From positions 62,001-126,000 of the forward strand of contig CAXBLT010000004.1 in NCBI GenBank assembly GCA_963976795.1: a stretch of DNA of 64,000 nt. The letters are read 5' to 3'. Source of the DNA: UBA7359 sp963976795 (GTDB taxonomy: Bacteria; Pseudomonadota; Gammaproteobacteria; Eutrophobiales; Eutrophobiaceae). Shown here piece after piece: positions 54,343 through 63,766 of this stretch (positions are counted from its first letter, which is position 1; each line of letters opens with the position of its first letter). Under the pieces are notes generated by a model. That model was not told the DNA's origin. It saw only the letters and a list, made by a program, of their open reading frames with translations, and did not search any database. The position numbers and the translations under genes are program-made.

Positions 54343-57300
54343 CTACATATTTCGGCGATACTGACCACCGACCTCAAAGAAGGTGTCAGTAATCTGCCCA
54401 AGCGAGCAGTGTTGTACCGCGTCCATTAGTGCAGCGAATACATTTTCGTCGTTTTGAGCGGCTCTTTTTAGTTTCTCTATGTGAATTTCACTTTGTTCGC
54501 GATGACGCACATGAAAATCATCCAATCGATTTAACTGATTTTGTTTTTCTTCTTCTGTGGATCGCGCCAATTCGATTGTTGTTTTATTTTCACTGGCATC
54601 GGGATTCTCGAAAGTGTTCACGCCGATGATAGGTAATTCGCCAGTATGTTTCAGCATTTCATAATGCAATGATTCATCCTGAATCTTGCCGCGTTGATAG
54701 CCCGTTTCCATCGACCCGAGTACACCACCACGTTCTGACATTCGATCAAATTCCTGTAATACAGCTTCTTCAACAAGGTTTGTCAGTTCTTCGACAATGA
54801 ACGAACCCTGAAGTGGGTTCTCATTTTTGGCTAAGCCGTACTCTTTATTTATGATGAGTTGTATGGCCATTGCGCGTCGAACCGATTCCTCTGTCGGTGT
54901 TGTGATCGCTTCATCATAAGCATTAGTATGCAGGCTATTGCAATTATCGTTAATCGCAATCAAGGCTTGTAATGTAGTACGAATATCATTGAAATCCATT
55001 TCCTGTGCATGCAATGAACGTCCTGACGTTTGGATGTGATATTTCATTTTCTGTCCACGTTCATTTGCACCATATTTAAAACGCATTGCGGTAGACCAGA
55101 TGCGGCGAGCCACACGACCCATCACGGTATATTCAGGATCCATCCCGTTTGAGAAGAAGAATGACAGGTTAGCAGCAAAATCATCGATATCCATTCCACG
55201 CGACAAATAGGTTTCAACGTAGGTAAAACCATTCGCTAATGTAAAGGCTAATTGGGAAATAGGATTCGCACCGGCTTCTGCGATGTGATAACCCGAGATT
55301 GAAACAGAATAGAAATTCCTGACTTTTTTGTGCACGAAATATTCCTGAATATCGCCCATTAATTTAAGGCTGAACTCAGTGGAAAAAATGCAGGTATTCT
55401 GCCCCTGATCTTCCTTAAGGATATCGGCCTGAACGGTTCCGCGAACGTTTTCCAATGCCCAGTCCTTGAGCTTCAGTTTTTCGTCATCAGTAGGTAGCCT
55501 GTTGTTTTCTTTCTCAAACTTGAGGTATTGCTGATCTATGGCCGTGCAAAGAAAAAAGGCTAGAATTGTCGGTGCCGGACCATTGATTGTGAGTGATACC
55601 GAGGTTGATGGAGCACATAAATCAAAACCATCAAACAGCACTTTCATATCATCGAGCGTAGCAATAGATACGCCGGAGTTTCCTATCTTTCCATAAATAT
55701 CAGGTCGCACACCAGGATCATTTCCATAAAGTGTTACAGAATCAAAAGCAGTTGAAAGACGGGTTGCTTCTGAATTTTTAGAGAGGTATTTAAAACGTCG
55801 ATTGGTGCGGAATGGATCGCCTTCACCAGCAAACATTCGAGCCGGATCCTCTCCCTCGCGTTTGAAGGCGAATACACCTGCGGTATAAGGGAAGCTGCCC
55901 GGAATATTTTCTTCGAGCAACCAGCGTAAGATTTCACCTTCATCCTGATAACGAGGTAATGAGACTTTTGGAATTCGGGTATCAGATAGCGAACGACTTG
56001 TTATCTTGGTATGTAATTCTTTTCCGCGGATATTGACGACATATTCATCGCCAGAATAATCTTTTTTAACTTGCGGCCATAACTCAAGTAATTTTCTGCA
56101 ACGGACGTCAAGTTTATTTTCACGTTTTTCGATTAGCGCATCCAGATTACTGCTCTCTTGTTCAGCAGCATCGAGCATTTTTTTTGATTCAACTAGATAT
56201 TGTCGTTCACGAGCAATGTTGACTTGTTCCTCTGATGTTTTGTGATAGTTGCGTACAGTTTCTGATATTTCAGCCAGATAACGTTGGCGTTCCGGAGCAA
56301 TAATGACAGTTCGTTTGCTTGAAAATTTTGTTTCGATCGGCGAAAAGAATGAACCTTGCCAGTTATTGAATCCCTTCTCTTTAAAAATAGCGAGCATTCC
56401 CTGATACAAGGCGGTTAGACCATCGTCATTAAATTTGGAAGCTATTGTTCCATAAACAGGTAATTCCTCTGGCATCGTGGTAAATAATTCACGGTTACGC
56501 TGATATTGTTTACGAACGTCACGTAAGGCATCTTGACCACCCTTACGATCAAATTTATTGATAACTACCAGGTCAGCAAAATCAAGCATGTCAATTTTTT
56601 CAAGCTGACTTGCGGCACCAAACTCAGGCGTCATTATGTACATCGACACATCAACGTAAGTGACGATGCCTGCATCACCCTGACCGATACCCGGGGTTTC
56701 TACGATGACCAAATCAAACTCAGAGACCTTACATAGGTTAATAACATGCGTTAGAGAAGGCGGTACTTCGCCTGATGTTTCGCGCGTCGCAATCGAACGA
56801 AAATAGATGTTGGGGCAATTCAAGGAATTCATTCGGATACGGTCACCCAAGAGTGCTCCGCCGGTCTTACGCTTGCTTGGGTCGATTGCAATAATAGCAA
56901 TCTTCAGGTCTTTAAGATCAAGACTAAACCGACGAATTAATTCGTCGGTTAACGAAGATTTGCCCGCACCGCCAGTTCCGGTAATACCTAAGACGGGTGT
57001 TTTGCTGAATTTTTGAGCTTCTTTGGCAAGATGTTCAAGACGATTATTCGCGATTGTGTTTTCGTCCAAAGCGGTAATTAAACGTGACAGTCCTCTATAA
57101 TCTTCGTTTAATCCGGTATTTTTATCTGGAATATCTTTGACTGAAAGATTGACGTCAGTCTTCTTGAGCATATCATCTATAATGCCCTGTAGCTGCATGC
57201 GTTGCCCATCTTCGGGTGAGTAAATACGGGTGACACCGTATTGCTCAAGTTCAGCAATTTCTTCAGGTACGATCACACCGCCGCCGCCGCCGAACACCTT

Positions 57301-57615
57301 GATGTGCTCTGCGCCGTTTTCCTTGAGCAAATCGACCATGTATTTGAAATATTCAACATGACCACCTTGATAGGAACTAATAGCGATGCCTTGAACATCT
57401 TCTTGAATGGCGGCATTGACGATTTCGTTGACGGATCGGTTATGACCCAGATGGATCACCTCTGCTCCTGTTGATTGTAATATGCGACGCATGATATTAA
57501 TGGCTGCGTCGTGTCCATCAAATAGACTGGCTGCGGTGATAAAACGTACGTGATTCTTCGGCTTGTATTTTTCAGGCTTTATATTTTCACCAATCATCTT
57601 TGCTGCTGTTGCCAT
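54343..57615 (-). CDS. icmF: Fused isobutyryl-CoA mutase (B12 domain-G-protein chaperone-mutase)
   Basis: A 1090-residue fusion of the IcmF type. Residues about 20-150 are the adenosylcobalamin domain with DGHDAAINIMRR and GGGGGVI. From about residue 205 the MeaB-like GTPase carries GITGTGGAGKSSL, ETPGIGQGDAGI and INKFDRKGG. From about 540 the substrate-binding mutase domain runs to the end, with FPYTAGVFAFKREGEDPARMFAGEGDPFRTN (quoted in part) and ISGYHIAEAGANPISQLAF. The FPYTAG...EDPARMF pattern separates IcmF from methylmalonyl-CoA mutase. It interconverts isobutyryl- and n-butyryl-CoA, and family members also do isovaleryl/pivalyl-CoA. It is divergent from nothing but follows the DUF1289 gene on the same strand. 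Confidence 0.95.
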   Translation of the reverse strand: MATAAKMIGENIKPEKYKPKNHVRFITAASLFDGHDAAINIMRRILQSTGAEVIHLGHNRSVNEIVNAAIQEDVQGIAISSYQGGHVEYFKYMVDLLKENGAEHIKVFGGGGGVIVPEEIAELEQYGVTRIYSPEDGQRMQLQGIIDDMLKKTDVNLSVKDIPDKNTGLNEDYRGLSRLITALDENTIANNRLEHLAKEAQKFSKTPVLGITGTGGAGKSSLTDELIRRFSLDLKDLKIAIIAIDPSKRKTGGALLGDRIRMNSLNCPNIYFRSIATRETSGEVPPSLTHVINLCKVSEFDLVIVETPGIGQGDAGIVTYVDVSMYIMTPEFGAASQLEKIDMLDFADLVVINKFDRKGGQDALRDVRKQYQRNRELFTTMPEELPVYGTIASKFNDDGLTALYQGMLAIFKEKGFNNWQGSFFSPIETKFSSKRTVIIAPERQRYLAEISETVRNYHKTSEEQVNIARERQYLVESKKMLDAAEQESSNLDALIEKRENKLDVRCRKLLELWPQVKKDYSGDEYVVNIRGKELHTKITSRSLSDTRIPKVSLPRYQDEGEILRWLLEENIPGSFPYTAGVFAFKREGEDPARMFAGEGDPFRTNRRFKYLSKNSEATRLSTAFDSVTLYGNDPGVRPDIYGKIGNSGVSIATLDDMKVLFDGFDLCAPSTSVSLTINGPAPTILAFFLCTAIDQQYLKFEKENNRLPTDDEKLKLKDWALENVRGTVQADILKEDQGQNTCIFSTEFSLKLMGDIQEYFVHKKVRNFYSVSISGYHIAEAGANPISQLAFTLANGFTYVETYLSRGMDIDDFAANLSFFFSNGMDPEYTVMGRVARRIWSTAMRFKYGANERGQKMKYHIQTSGRSLHAQEMDFNDIRTTLQALIAINDNCNSLHTNAYDEAITTPTEESVRRAMAIQLIINKEYGLAKNENPLQGSFIVEELTNLVEEAVLQEFDRMSERGGVLGSMETGYQRGKIQDESLHYEMLKHTGELPIIGVNTFENPDASENKTTIELARSTEEEKQNQLNRLDDFHVRHREQSEIHIEKLKRAAQNDENVFAALMDAVQHCSLGQITDTFFEVGGQYRRNM

Positions 57616-57645
57616 TTAGTTCTCCTGTTCTCTGTACAGTTTAGG

Positions 57646-57813
57646 CTAAATTAATTCAAGACGTTTTTTACTTGAATTTATAATCACCATCTTTTGTTTA
57701 TCACTGACATTGTTCCAATCTGATATCTCATCAATTACTCTCCCACAACCGATACAAATACCATCCTTATTTAAAGTGCACTTGTCGATGCATGGTGAAA
57801 CAATTTCCTCCAC
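57646..57813 (-). CDS. DUF1289 small cysteine-rich protein
   Basis: A 55-residue protein read from a GTG at 57811-57813, directly after the TAA of the CoA ligase gene. It was found by translating the gap between the ligase and icmF. The sequence begins MEEIVSPCIDKCTLNKDGIC and continues IGCGRVIDEISDWNNVSD. The CIDKC...CIGCGR cysteine pattern and the following helix are the DUF1289 signature; zinc or Fe-S binding is plausible. Its function is unknown. It ends about 30 bases before icmF, so it is inside this transcript. Confidence 0.85.
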   Translation of the reverse strand: MEEIVSPCIDKCTLNKDGICIGCGRVIDEISDWNNVSDKQKMVIINSSKKRLELI

Positions 57814-59445
57814 TTACTTACCTTCTTCGGTCCTGAGTTCAATACGGCGAATCTTGCCAGATACTGTTTTAGGCAATGTTTCTCGATACTCGATCTCACG
57901 CGGATATTTATACGGTGCAGTTATTTTTTTCATGAATTCCTGAAGCTCTTTCGTTAAAGCTTCGCTCGCTTCATAATTTGGGGCAAGCACGATAAAAGCT
58001 TTAACGATCTCTCCGCGGATTTCGTCTGGTTTACCTATGGCGGCTGACTCTTGAACCGCAGGATGTTCTAGCAGAGCGCTTTCAACCTCAAATGGACTGA
58101 TTCGATAGCCAGATGATGTTATGACATCATCTGAACGACCAACAAACCAGAAATAACCATCTGCATCGATCGTTCCGGTGTCTCCCGTGTAATACCATCC
58201 ATGTTTGAAAACCCTTTTTGTTGCTTCGTCATCTTCCCAGTAACCTGCAAACATACCTGGTTGCAGGGGGGCAGTAATGCGTATAGCGATATGTCCAATG
58301 GAGTTGATTTCAACCGGATTACCATCTTCATCAACAATCTGTACATCAACTCCTGGGACGGGCTTACCCATCGAGCCTGGCTTGACTGATAGAACGGGAT
58401 AATTGGCGACGATGTTAATTGTTTCAGTTTGACCATAACCATCATAGATGTTCGAACCGGTTGCTTCACGCCAAACTTTGATTACCTCTGGATTAAGTGG
58501 TTCTCCAGCGCCAATCGCATGACGAATTGAACTCAAATTGAATTGAGAAAGATTCATCTGCGCAAAGACACGATAAACTGTAGGCGGTGCACAAAAAGTA
58601 GTGACAGCTAGTTTTTCAATCAAATTCAAATGTAGCTCAGCGTCAAACTTTTCGCCATTGTGCAGCACCATAGTCGCGCCCATTTGCCAGGGAGCAAATA
58701 ACATACCCCATGCTGCCTTGGCCCAGCCAGTATCCGAAACTGTCCAGTGCACATCATCTGCATCAAGATCCATCCAGTAACGACCGGTAATCTTATGGGC
58801 AAATGCATAAGATTGATCTCGAGGAACCATCTTCGGCATGCCTGTTGTGCCAGAGGTAAAGTAGATAATCATCAGATCAGATGAACGACTCGGTTCGAGT
58901 TTCGATTTATCAAGAACGCCGGAAGATGCAGAGGTTATTTCTGAATATGTCAACCAACCTTCTCTTGGTTCACCTATGACAATAAACGTTTCCAGAGTAG
59001 GGCATTGATGTCGAATTTCATCAACTTTATCAGCATTCTCTGAGTTCACAATAACCAACTTTGCCTTCGAAATATTGATACGGTATTCAATATCTTTTGC
59101 AGTTAGAAGGTTAGTCCCCGGCATGGTCACGACACCTAATTTACAACAGCCAATCATGATGAAATACCATTCAGGGATGCGCGGCAACATAACAAAGGCA
59201 AAATCACCTTTTTGTGTGTCTGTTGAAAGGAGAGCGTTTGCAAACTGATTGGAAGCTAAATCAAGATCGCTAAACGCATAATGTTTGATGCTTTCGCCTG
59301 GTCCATCGACAGCTATAAAAGCGGTCTTGTCTTGTTCTATCGCTCGTTTTTCAATGACATCAAAACCAAAATTATAGAATTCAGGAACCTTTAGTTCTAG
59401 CTGACTCTTGATTTCATCATAATCTCGCATTTCAGGTAATTGCAT
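57814..59445 (-). CDS. Medium/short-chain acyl-CoA synthetase (MACS-like)
   Basis: A 543-residue adenylate-forming ligase. P-loop YFTSGTTGMPKMVPRDQSY, hinge GWYYTGDTG and GRSDDVITSSGYRISPFEVE, catalytic Lys near PKTVSGKIRRIELR. The N-terminal PEFYNFGFDVIEKRA and the overall wording match the MACS branch that activates butyrate, isobutyrate and medium-chain acids. It is located immediately upstream of the icmF group and downstream of a TetR gene. Activation of isobutyrate followed by IcmF is an attractive but unproved route. It is different from the FadD3-like ligase at 44.2 kb. Confidence 0.9.
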   Translation of the reverse strand: MQLPEMRDYDEIKSQLELKVPEFYNFGFDVIEKRAIEQDKTAFIAVDGPGESIKHYAFSDLDLASNQFANALLSTDTQKGDFAFVMLPRIPEWYFIMIGCCKLGVVTMPGTNLLTAKDIEYRINISKAKLVIVNSENADKVDEIRHQCPTLETFIVIGEPREGWLTYSEITSASSGVLDKSKLEPSRSSDLMIIYFTSGTTGMPKMVPRDQSYAFAHKITGRYWMDLDADDVHWTVSDTGWAKAAWGMLFAPWQMGATMVLHNGEKFDAELHLNLIEKLAVTTFCAPPTVYRVFAQMNLSQFNLSSIRHAIGAGEPLNPEVIKVWREATGSNIYDGYGQTETINIVANYPVLSVKPGSMGKPVPGVDVQIVDEDGNPVEINSIGHIAIRITAPLQPGMFAGYWEDDEATKRVFKHGWYYTGDTGTIDADGYFWFVGRSDDVITSSGYRISPFEVESALLEHPAVQESAAIGKPDEIRGEIVKAFIVLAPNYEASEALTKELQEFMKKITAPYKYPREIEYRETLPKTVSGKIRRIELRTEEGK

Positions 59446-59486
59446 TGTTTATTCTCACGTAATGTTTTCGTTGATTGGATATATAA

Positions 59487-60161
59487 TTAATTTATTAATT
59501 CTGGTATCGGTACAGGCATAAGGAGTGTTTCCATTGTGCGTTTGAGTCCTTTATGCAGTTCTTCGATTTCATTCATTGAATCAGGGCTGACCAACCATTG
59601 ATAAACGATGCCAACCAGGGCGGAGCAAAATTGCGCTGCGACAGCTTCTATATCGTTAACATGAATAGTAATCATTTTTGTTTTTATACCCCGATGAATC
59701 CACTCAATCACATCACGTTGCCGGCGCTGATGAATTGCGGCAATAACTTCTTTTGTTTCAGAACCCGGGGTGATAGATTCAAACCAGAGAATATAAAATG
59801 CGCGCACATGATCTGGTGCCTCCAGACAAAAGCGGTAATGGGCATCGGTGGCTGCTCGGATTGCCTGAATACCGAATTTTCCTTCGGTTACTTTTTTCAA
59901 TTCCTGTAACCACTCTTCGCTAATAGCATGAACGACAAAACTGAATAGCCCCTGCTTTGAACCAAATCGATATCCTGCTAAACCTCTACTATAGCCAGCA
60001 ATTTCACCAACTTCTTTTAGGGTGGTTTTTTCAGTACCACGCTCGATGATTAATTTGATTGCAGCTTCCAACATACGTTTATCTGACAATGCGGTGCGTT
60101 CCGTTTGTGAGAGTGAAGTCTGTTTTGGATTGATAACCTTTTTATGGGCAGTTTTTGACAT
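59487..60161 (-). CDS. TetR/AcrR-family transcriptional regulator
   Basis: A 224-residue repressor-type protein from the ATG at 60161; the longer frame from 60197 would be read through a palindrome. The N-terminal helix-turn-helix is AIKLIIERGTEKTTLKEVGEIAGYSRGLAGYRFGSKQGLF (quoted in part), close to the AcuR/KstR-like TetR pattern. The C-terminal ligand domain has FYILWFESITPGSETKEV. An inverted repeat overlaps its own start codon. It probably controls the ligase-icmF group and the divergent nitroreductase gene. The ligand may be an acyl-CoA. Confidence 0.9.
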   Translation of the reverse strand: MSKTAHKKVINPKQTSLSQTERTALSDKRMLEAAIKLIIERGTEKTTLKEVGEIAGYSRGLAGYRFGSKQGLFSFVVHAISEEWLQELKKVTEGKFGIQAIRAATDAHYRFCLEAPDHVRAFYILWFESITPGSETKEVIAAIHQRRQRDVIEWIHRGIKTKMITIHVNDIEAVAAQFCSALVGIVYQWLVSPDSMNEIEELHKGLKRTMETLLMPVPIPELIN

Positions 60162-60218
60162 AACGTCACAGTATATATACTTGTTTGCGACAAGCAAGTG
60201 TATATACTGTGACGTTAT
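60160..60218. promoter_or_regulatory. Large imperfect inverted repeat at TetR/nitroreductase divergent start
   Basis: Arms of 24 bases (60160-60183 and 60195-60218) pair with a single mismatch around an 11-base spacer. The inner core is CAGTATATATACTTG / CAAGTGTATATACTG. One arm covers the TetR start codon; the other lies about 35 bases before the nitroreductase start. It is a probable TetR autoregulatory operator, long enough for two dimers, or the promoters of both genes. Confidence 0.72.
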
Positions 60219-60252
60219 TTAATTTATTTTTTAACATTAATTGAGAAACCAA

Positions 60253-60918
60253 ATGAATATAACTGAGATTATACGTGATCGCATTTCAACTCGTGCCTAT
60301 GTCAACAAAATGGTTTCCAGAGAAACTATTACACATATTCTCGACACAGCTCGCTGGAGTCCCTCAGGCACTAACACACAACCATGGAAGGTGGTCGTTG
60401 TACAAGGCGAGACCAAGCAAGCGATAAGCAACGCGCTTCTGAATGCTCAAAAGCAGGGTGTTAAGCCCAACCCCGATTATGATTATTATCCAACCGAATG
60501 GGTAGAACCATTTAAAAGTCGTCGGTTTGAATGTGGTATGGCATTGTACAAGGCATTGGAAATTGGTCGTGAAGATAAGGAAAAAAGACTAGAGGCCGCA
60601 TTGGCGAATTATCGTTTCTTTGGCGCACCAGTCAGTCTTTTTTTCTTCATTGATAAAGTAATGCAACAAGGATCCTGGTTTGATATGGGTATGTTTTTAC
60701 AAAGCGTGATGTTAGCGGCGGAAGAACAGGGACTCGGTAGTTGTCCACAGGCGTCTACCAGTGATTATCCTGATTTGGTGAGGGAAATTTTAAGTGTTTC
60801 AGATCAATTTTCCCTGATATGCGGTCTTTCTTTGGGCTACCCAGACACTGAGAATCCAGTAAATAATTATCGTACCAGTCGGGAAGAGGTCGATACCTTT
60901 ACCACATGGTTTGATTAA
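60253..60918 (+). CDS. Nitroreductase-family FMN oxidoreductase
   Basis: A 221-residue FMN-binding protein. Start ATG at 60253; an upstream TTG at 60241 is unnecessary. The FMN site starts IRDRISTRAYVNKMVSRETITHILDTARWSPSGTNTQPW (quoted in part). The rest has the family's GMFLQSVMLAAEEQGLGSCPQAS and SLGYPD motifs. It is oriented divergently from the TetR gene across a shared palindrome, so the two are likely co-controlled. The substrate is unknown; members reduce nitroaromatics, quinones or enones. Confidence 0.88.
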   Translation: MNITEIIRDRISTRAYVNKMVSRETITHILDTARWSPSGTNTQPWKVVVVQGETKQAISNALLNAQKQGVKPNPDYDYYPTEWVEPFKSRRFECGMALYKALEIGREDKEKRLEAALANYRFFGAPVSLFFFIDKVMQQGSWFDMGMFLQSVMLAAEEQGLGSCPQASTSDYPDLVREILSVSDQFSLICGLSLGYPDTENPVNNYRTSREEVDTFTTWFD

Positions 60919-60985
60919 CTATGTATATCGAATTAGTGTTCAGCGAGGGTACTTGAGTCGGGCAACGCAAATAGGGTGGTTATTT

Positions 60986-61822
60986 TTATTTTAACTCAAC
61001 CAAAGGAATATCATGCTCATTCGCCCAGCTGACCCACTCTGTGGCAGTACGCGTTTTCATTTTTTCCGCTAAAATCGCTTTTGTCAGGGATTCCAGTTCC
61101 AGTTTTTCCTGTAATCGCTTGCGAAAATGAGGTTCAAGTGCAGCAATGGCTACCCAACCGGACTTTGTTTCATATAGAAAATACTCAGGAAGTTCACCAG
61201 CCAGAAGCGCGCCGTCACTGGTCAATCCGTATTTTATTGGTTGAGCCATGTATTCCACCGCATCTGAAAGCGCGACCAGTCGCTGTTCCCCTTGCTGCCC
61301 CGCTTTCCGCCCCATTAATAGCGCAAGCGACTGAATTGTTGTTTGTTCAGCCCCGGCTAGATCCGCAATCAGTGTTTTTGGCATATTAGGTGGGATAATT
61401 AATCCTTGGGTTGCTTGATAAGTCAAATCATGACCAGCATGTTCTTCCATTGGTGAGGGATAACCGACAATGGCAACATTATTCAATTGAGGATGACATT
61501 TATGTAATGTTTCCCAATCCAGATTCAGTCTTTTTAATGCAGCAGGTCGTTGGGCAGTTAATAATAGGTCTGCTTCGGACAATAATTCGGCAAGTTCTGT
61601 TTGTCCTTCGCCTGATTTTAAATCGATCATCAGACATTGTTGTCCGTCTTTCATATCTCGGTACCATTCTGCACAATATTGCGCAAAAGGATCACCCGAT
61701 GGCGGTTCAATTTTGATGACGGTAGCACCTAATTCACAGAGGCGTTGTGCGGCAAGTGGGCCGGGCAAGTTTAGCGCGAGTGTCACAACCCGCATATCGG
61801 TTAATGGTTTATATATAGTCAT
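60986..61822 (-). CDS. Short CaiB/BaiF (class III CoA-transferase/racemase) family protein
   Basis: A 278-residue protein of the CaiB/BaiF family, shorter than the usual 360-400. The N-terminus VVTLALNLPGPLAAQRLCELGATVIKIEPPSGDP and the ALEPHFRKRLQEKL block, here with a preceding FLYETKSGWVAIA, match the alpha-methylacyl-CoA racemase branch. The candidate catalytic Asp is in IADLAGAEQT. The missing segment lies in the C-terminal part. It may still be functional, as short members exist, but its reaction is uncertain. It is convergent with the nitroreductase gene. Confidence 0.85.
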   Translation of the reverse strand: MTIYKPLTDMRVVTLALNLPGPLAAQRLCELGATVIKIEPPSGDPFAQYCAEWYRDMKDGQQCLMIDLKSGEGQTELAELLSEADLLLTAQRPAALKRLNLDWETLHKCHPQLNNVAIVGYPSPMEEHAGHDLTYQATQGLIIPPNMPKTLIADLAGAEQTTIQSLALLMGRKAGQQGEQRLVALSDAVEYMAQPIKYGLTSDGALLAGELPEYFLYETKSGWVAIAALEPHFRKRLQEKLELESLTKAILAEKMKTRTATEWVSWANEHDIPLVELK

Positions 61823-62425
61823 AATGAGTTGAAGAATCTACTATTTGTCATATTTAGTAAATAACGTAACGAGATTTTTTGCTCCTGCTATCGTCAAATT
61901 GGTGGTACATATTTCTGAGCAACATTTTCCTTAATGACTGTGAGGTTTTAAAATGGATAGTGTTAAGCAACGGCATTGTTAGCGGTTCTAGGAAAAGTAT
62001 GACAGCACACTATACATGAATAAGAAAATGTAACACATTGAATATAAAAGAATATTTTTGGTGTCGTATAAATACAACAACTTAACTTCGTTTTCTTGCT
62101 GTCTACATAAAAGTCAATATAATCCAAGCAATGCTAATACATATACAATACAGGTGCTTAGCAAACAGATTGTTGTATAAATGATACTTTTTTGTAGGAT
62201 TCTCCAGTATGTTGTAAAAAAATCAAATAATGTTTGCAAGGCATGGAATTCTGTAGTAATTTCGCGTTTATCTTATCAATGGCTTCTATAGAGCTGTGTA
62301 AGGTATAGCTTCAAAAGACTTGTGGAATCTAAAATGTTAGGGGAAACGAGGCTGGGGAGGCCGATTTTTATCTCTAGAGATGTAAATTATAAATAAATTG
62401 TATTTTCTTAAGGAGGATATACAAC
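61823..62425. other. 603-base AT-rich region before the porin gene
   Basis: No credible gene or stable RNA seen. A weak sigma-54-like TGGC...GAGCT (62280-62295, lacking TT before GC) is noted but not trusted. An AAGGAGG ribosome site (62410-62416) precedes the GTG start of the porin. A long 5' leader is possible. Confidence 0.45.
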
Positions 62426-63697
62426 GTGAATAAAACAATTAAAGGGGCTTGTCTTGTTGCTGCGACTGCAATGCTTCCACTATCACAAGCAGCGACAGCC
62501 GGGGAAGTGAATATCTCAGGTTGGATTAACGAAAGCATGATGTATTACGATGATGGTCAAGGTAGTGATATCGTTCAGTCTGTTGATAATGGTACGACAC
62601 TGAATAGTCGTCTCAGCTTTACCGGTAGTCATGAATTGCCGAACACAGGCTCAAAGGCCGGATTCGAAATCACCATCGAGCCAAACAGTGGTTTAAATGG
62701 TAACAATGCTTTCGGTAACAGTAACTCTCCGCTTGCCACAAGTCCTAGCGGCGCGCTAACGGGTTTATCAGGAGGAGCGTTTGGCGATACCAACGGATTT
62801 GGTTCCGATGTTGGATTACTGGCCAGCAATCTTTGGCTCGGTGGTGCCTGGGGTAAGGTGACCATGGGTACGCAAAGTATGCCGACTGATAATATCGCGG
62901 TACTGGAAGATCCTTCCGTGACCTTGTGGACTAACGTTGCCCCCGTGTTCCGTGGAGGTTTCTTCGCAATTCAGGGCTTAACAGGCGCTGCGGCCGGACA
63001 AAGTTATCAAAGCTTTTTACAATGTCTAGGTGTAAACGGAGCGGGTCTTGGCATAGATTGTAATGGTGTTTATCGTAACGGTCTTCGTTATGACCTGCCT
63101 ACCTTTGCTGGAGTCGATATTGCTGTTGGTTATGCCAATGATGATATCTATGACATCGCCGCTAAATACAAAACCACCCTCGCCGGTTTGAATGCTAGTC
63201 TGGCGGTAGGTTATAGCATCAACCAAGGTAGTGCTGGCGTTGGTGCAACCGAAGCTGAGACCTTCCAGACGGCAGTAGGCTTGATGGATCCGGGTACCGG
63301 TATTTTTGGTTCATTCTCTTATCAACATGAAGATGGTGAAGGTGCTGCTGCTGGTGCCGGTGATGACACCGCTGCCTATTATGTAAAGGTGGGTATCAAG
63401 AGAGCATTTAACAGCCTTGGTGATACCTCTATTCATTTCGCTTATGGCAGTTATAACGACCAGTTCGGCACCACCAACGCCGGTGCCACTTCTTTCGGAG
63501 CTACTGATGTTACCGGTTCTGAAATCGAGCGTTTCGCTTTCGGTGTGACCCAGTACTTCGGTGCTGCTTTCCAGATCTACGGTAACTGGGAACAGTTGGA
63601 TTTGGATGTTGATTGTACCAGTTTAGCATGTACGAATGCTTATGCCGGTGCAGAAGAACTCGACATGTTCAACTTGGGTGCAGTCTACTTCTTCTAA
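62426..63697 (+). CDS. Gram-negative porin
   Basis: A 423-residue outer-membrane trimeric-type porin. Start GTG at 62426 with AAGGAGG 10 bases before. The signal peptide is LVAATAMLPLSQAATAG. The mature chain starts EVNISGWINESMMYYDDG and alternates amphipathic strands. The L3-like region contains LASNLWLGGAWGKVTMGTQSM. The C-terminus ends GAVYFF with terminal Phe, required for BAM recognition. A hairpin terminator follows. It may allow entry of small polar solutes; the regulatory link with neighbours is unknown. Confidence 0.93.
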   Translation: MNKTIKGACLVAATAMLPLSQAATAGEVNISGWINESMMYYDDGQGSDIVQSVDNGTTLNSRLSFTGSHELPNTGSKAGFEITIEPNSGLNGNNAFGNSNSPLATSPSGALTGLSGGAFGDTNGFGSDVGLLASNLWLGGAWGKVTMGTQSMPTDNIAVLEDPSVTLWTNVAPVFRGGFFAIQGLTGAAAGQSYQSFLQCLGVNGAGLGIDCNGVYRNGLRYDLPTFAGVDIAVGYANDDIYDIAAKYKTTLAGLNASLAVGYSINQGSAGVGATEAETFQTAVGLMDPGTGIFGSFSYQHEDGEGAAAGAGDDTAAYYVKVGIKRAFNSLGDTSIHFAYGSYNDQFGTTNAGATSFGATDVTGSEIERFAFGVTQYFGAAFQIYGNWEQLDLDVDCTSLACTNAYAGAEELDMFNLGAVYFF

Positions 63698-63744
63698 GTC
63701 TTTATCAGGAAGAAATAAGGCAGCTTTATAGCTGTACATAAAAG

Positions 63745-63766
63745 GGCCTCTTCGGAGGCCTTTTTT
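63745..63766 (+). terminator. Rho-independent terminator of the porin gene
   Basis: Stem GGCCTC / GAGGCC with a TTCG tetraloop, followed by six T residues, about 50 bases after the porin stop. Confidence 0.92.

Noticed and set aside
62280..62295. TGGCTTCTATAGAGCT before the porin as a sigma-54 promoter
   Set aside because: The spacing is right, but the -12 TT is missing and no nearby enhancer site was seen.
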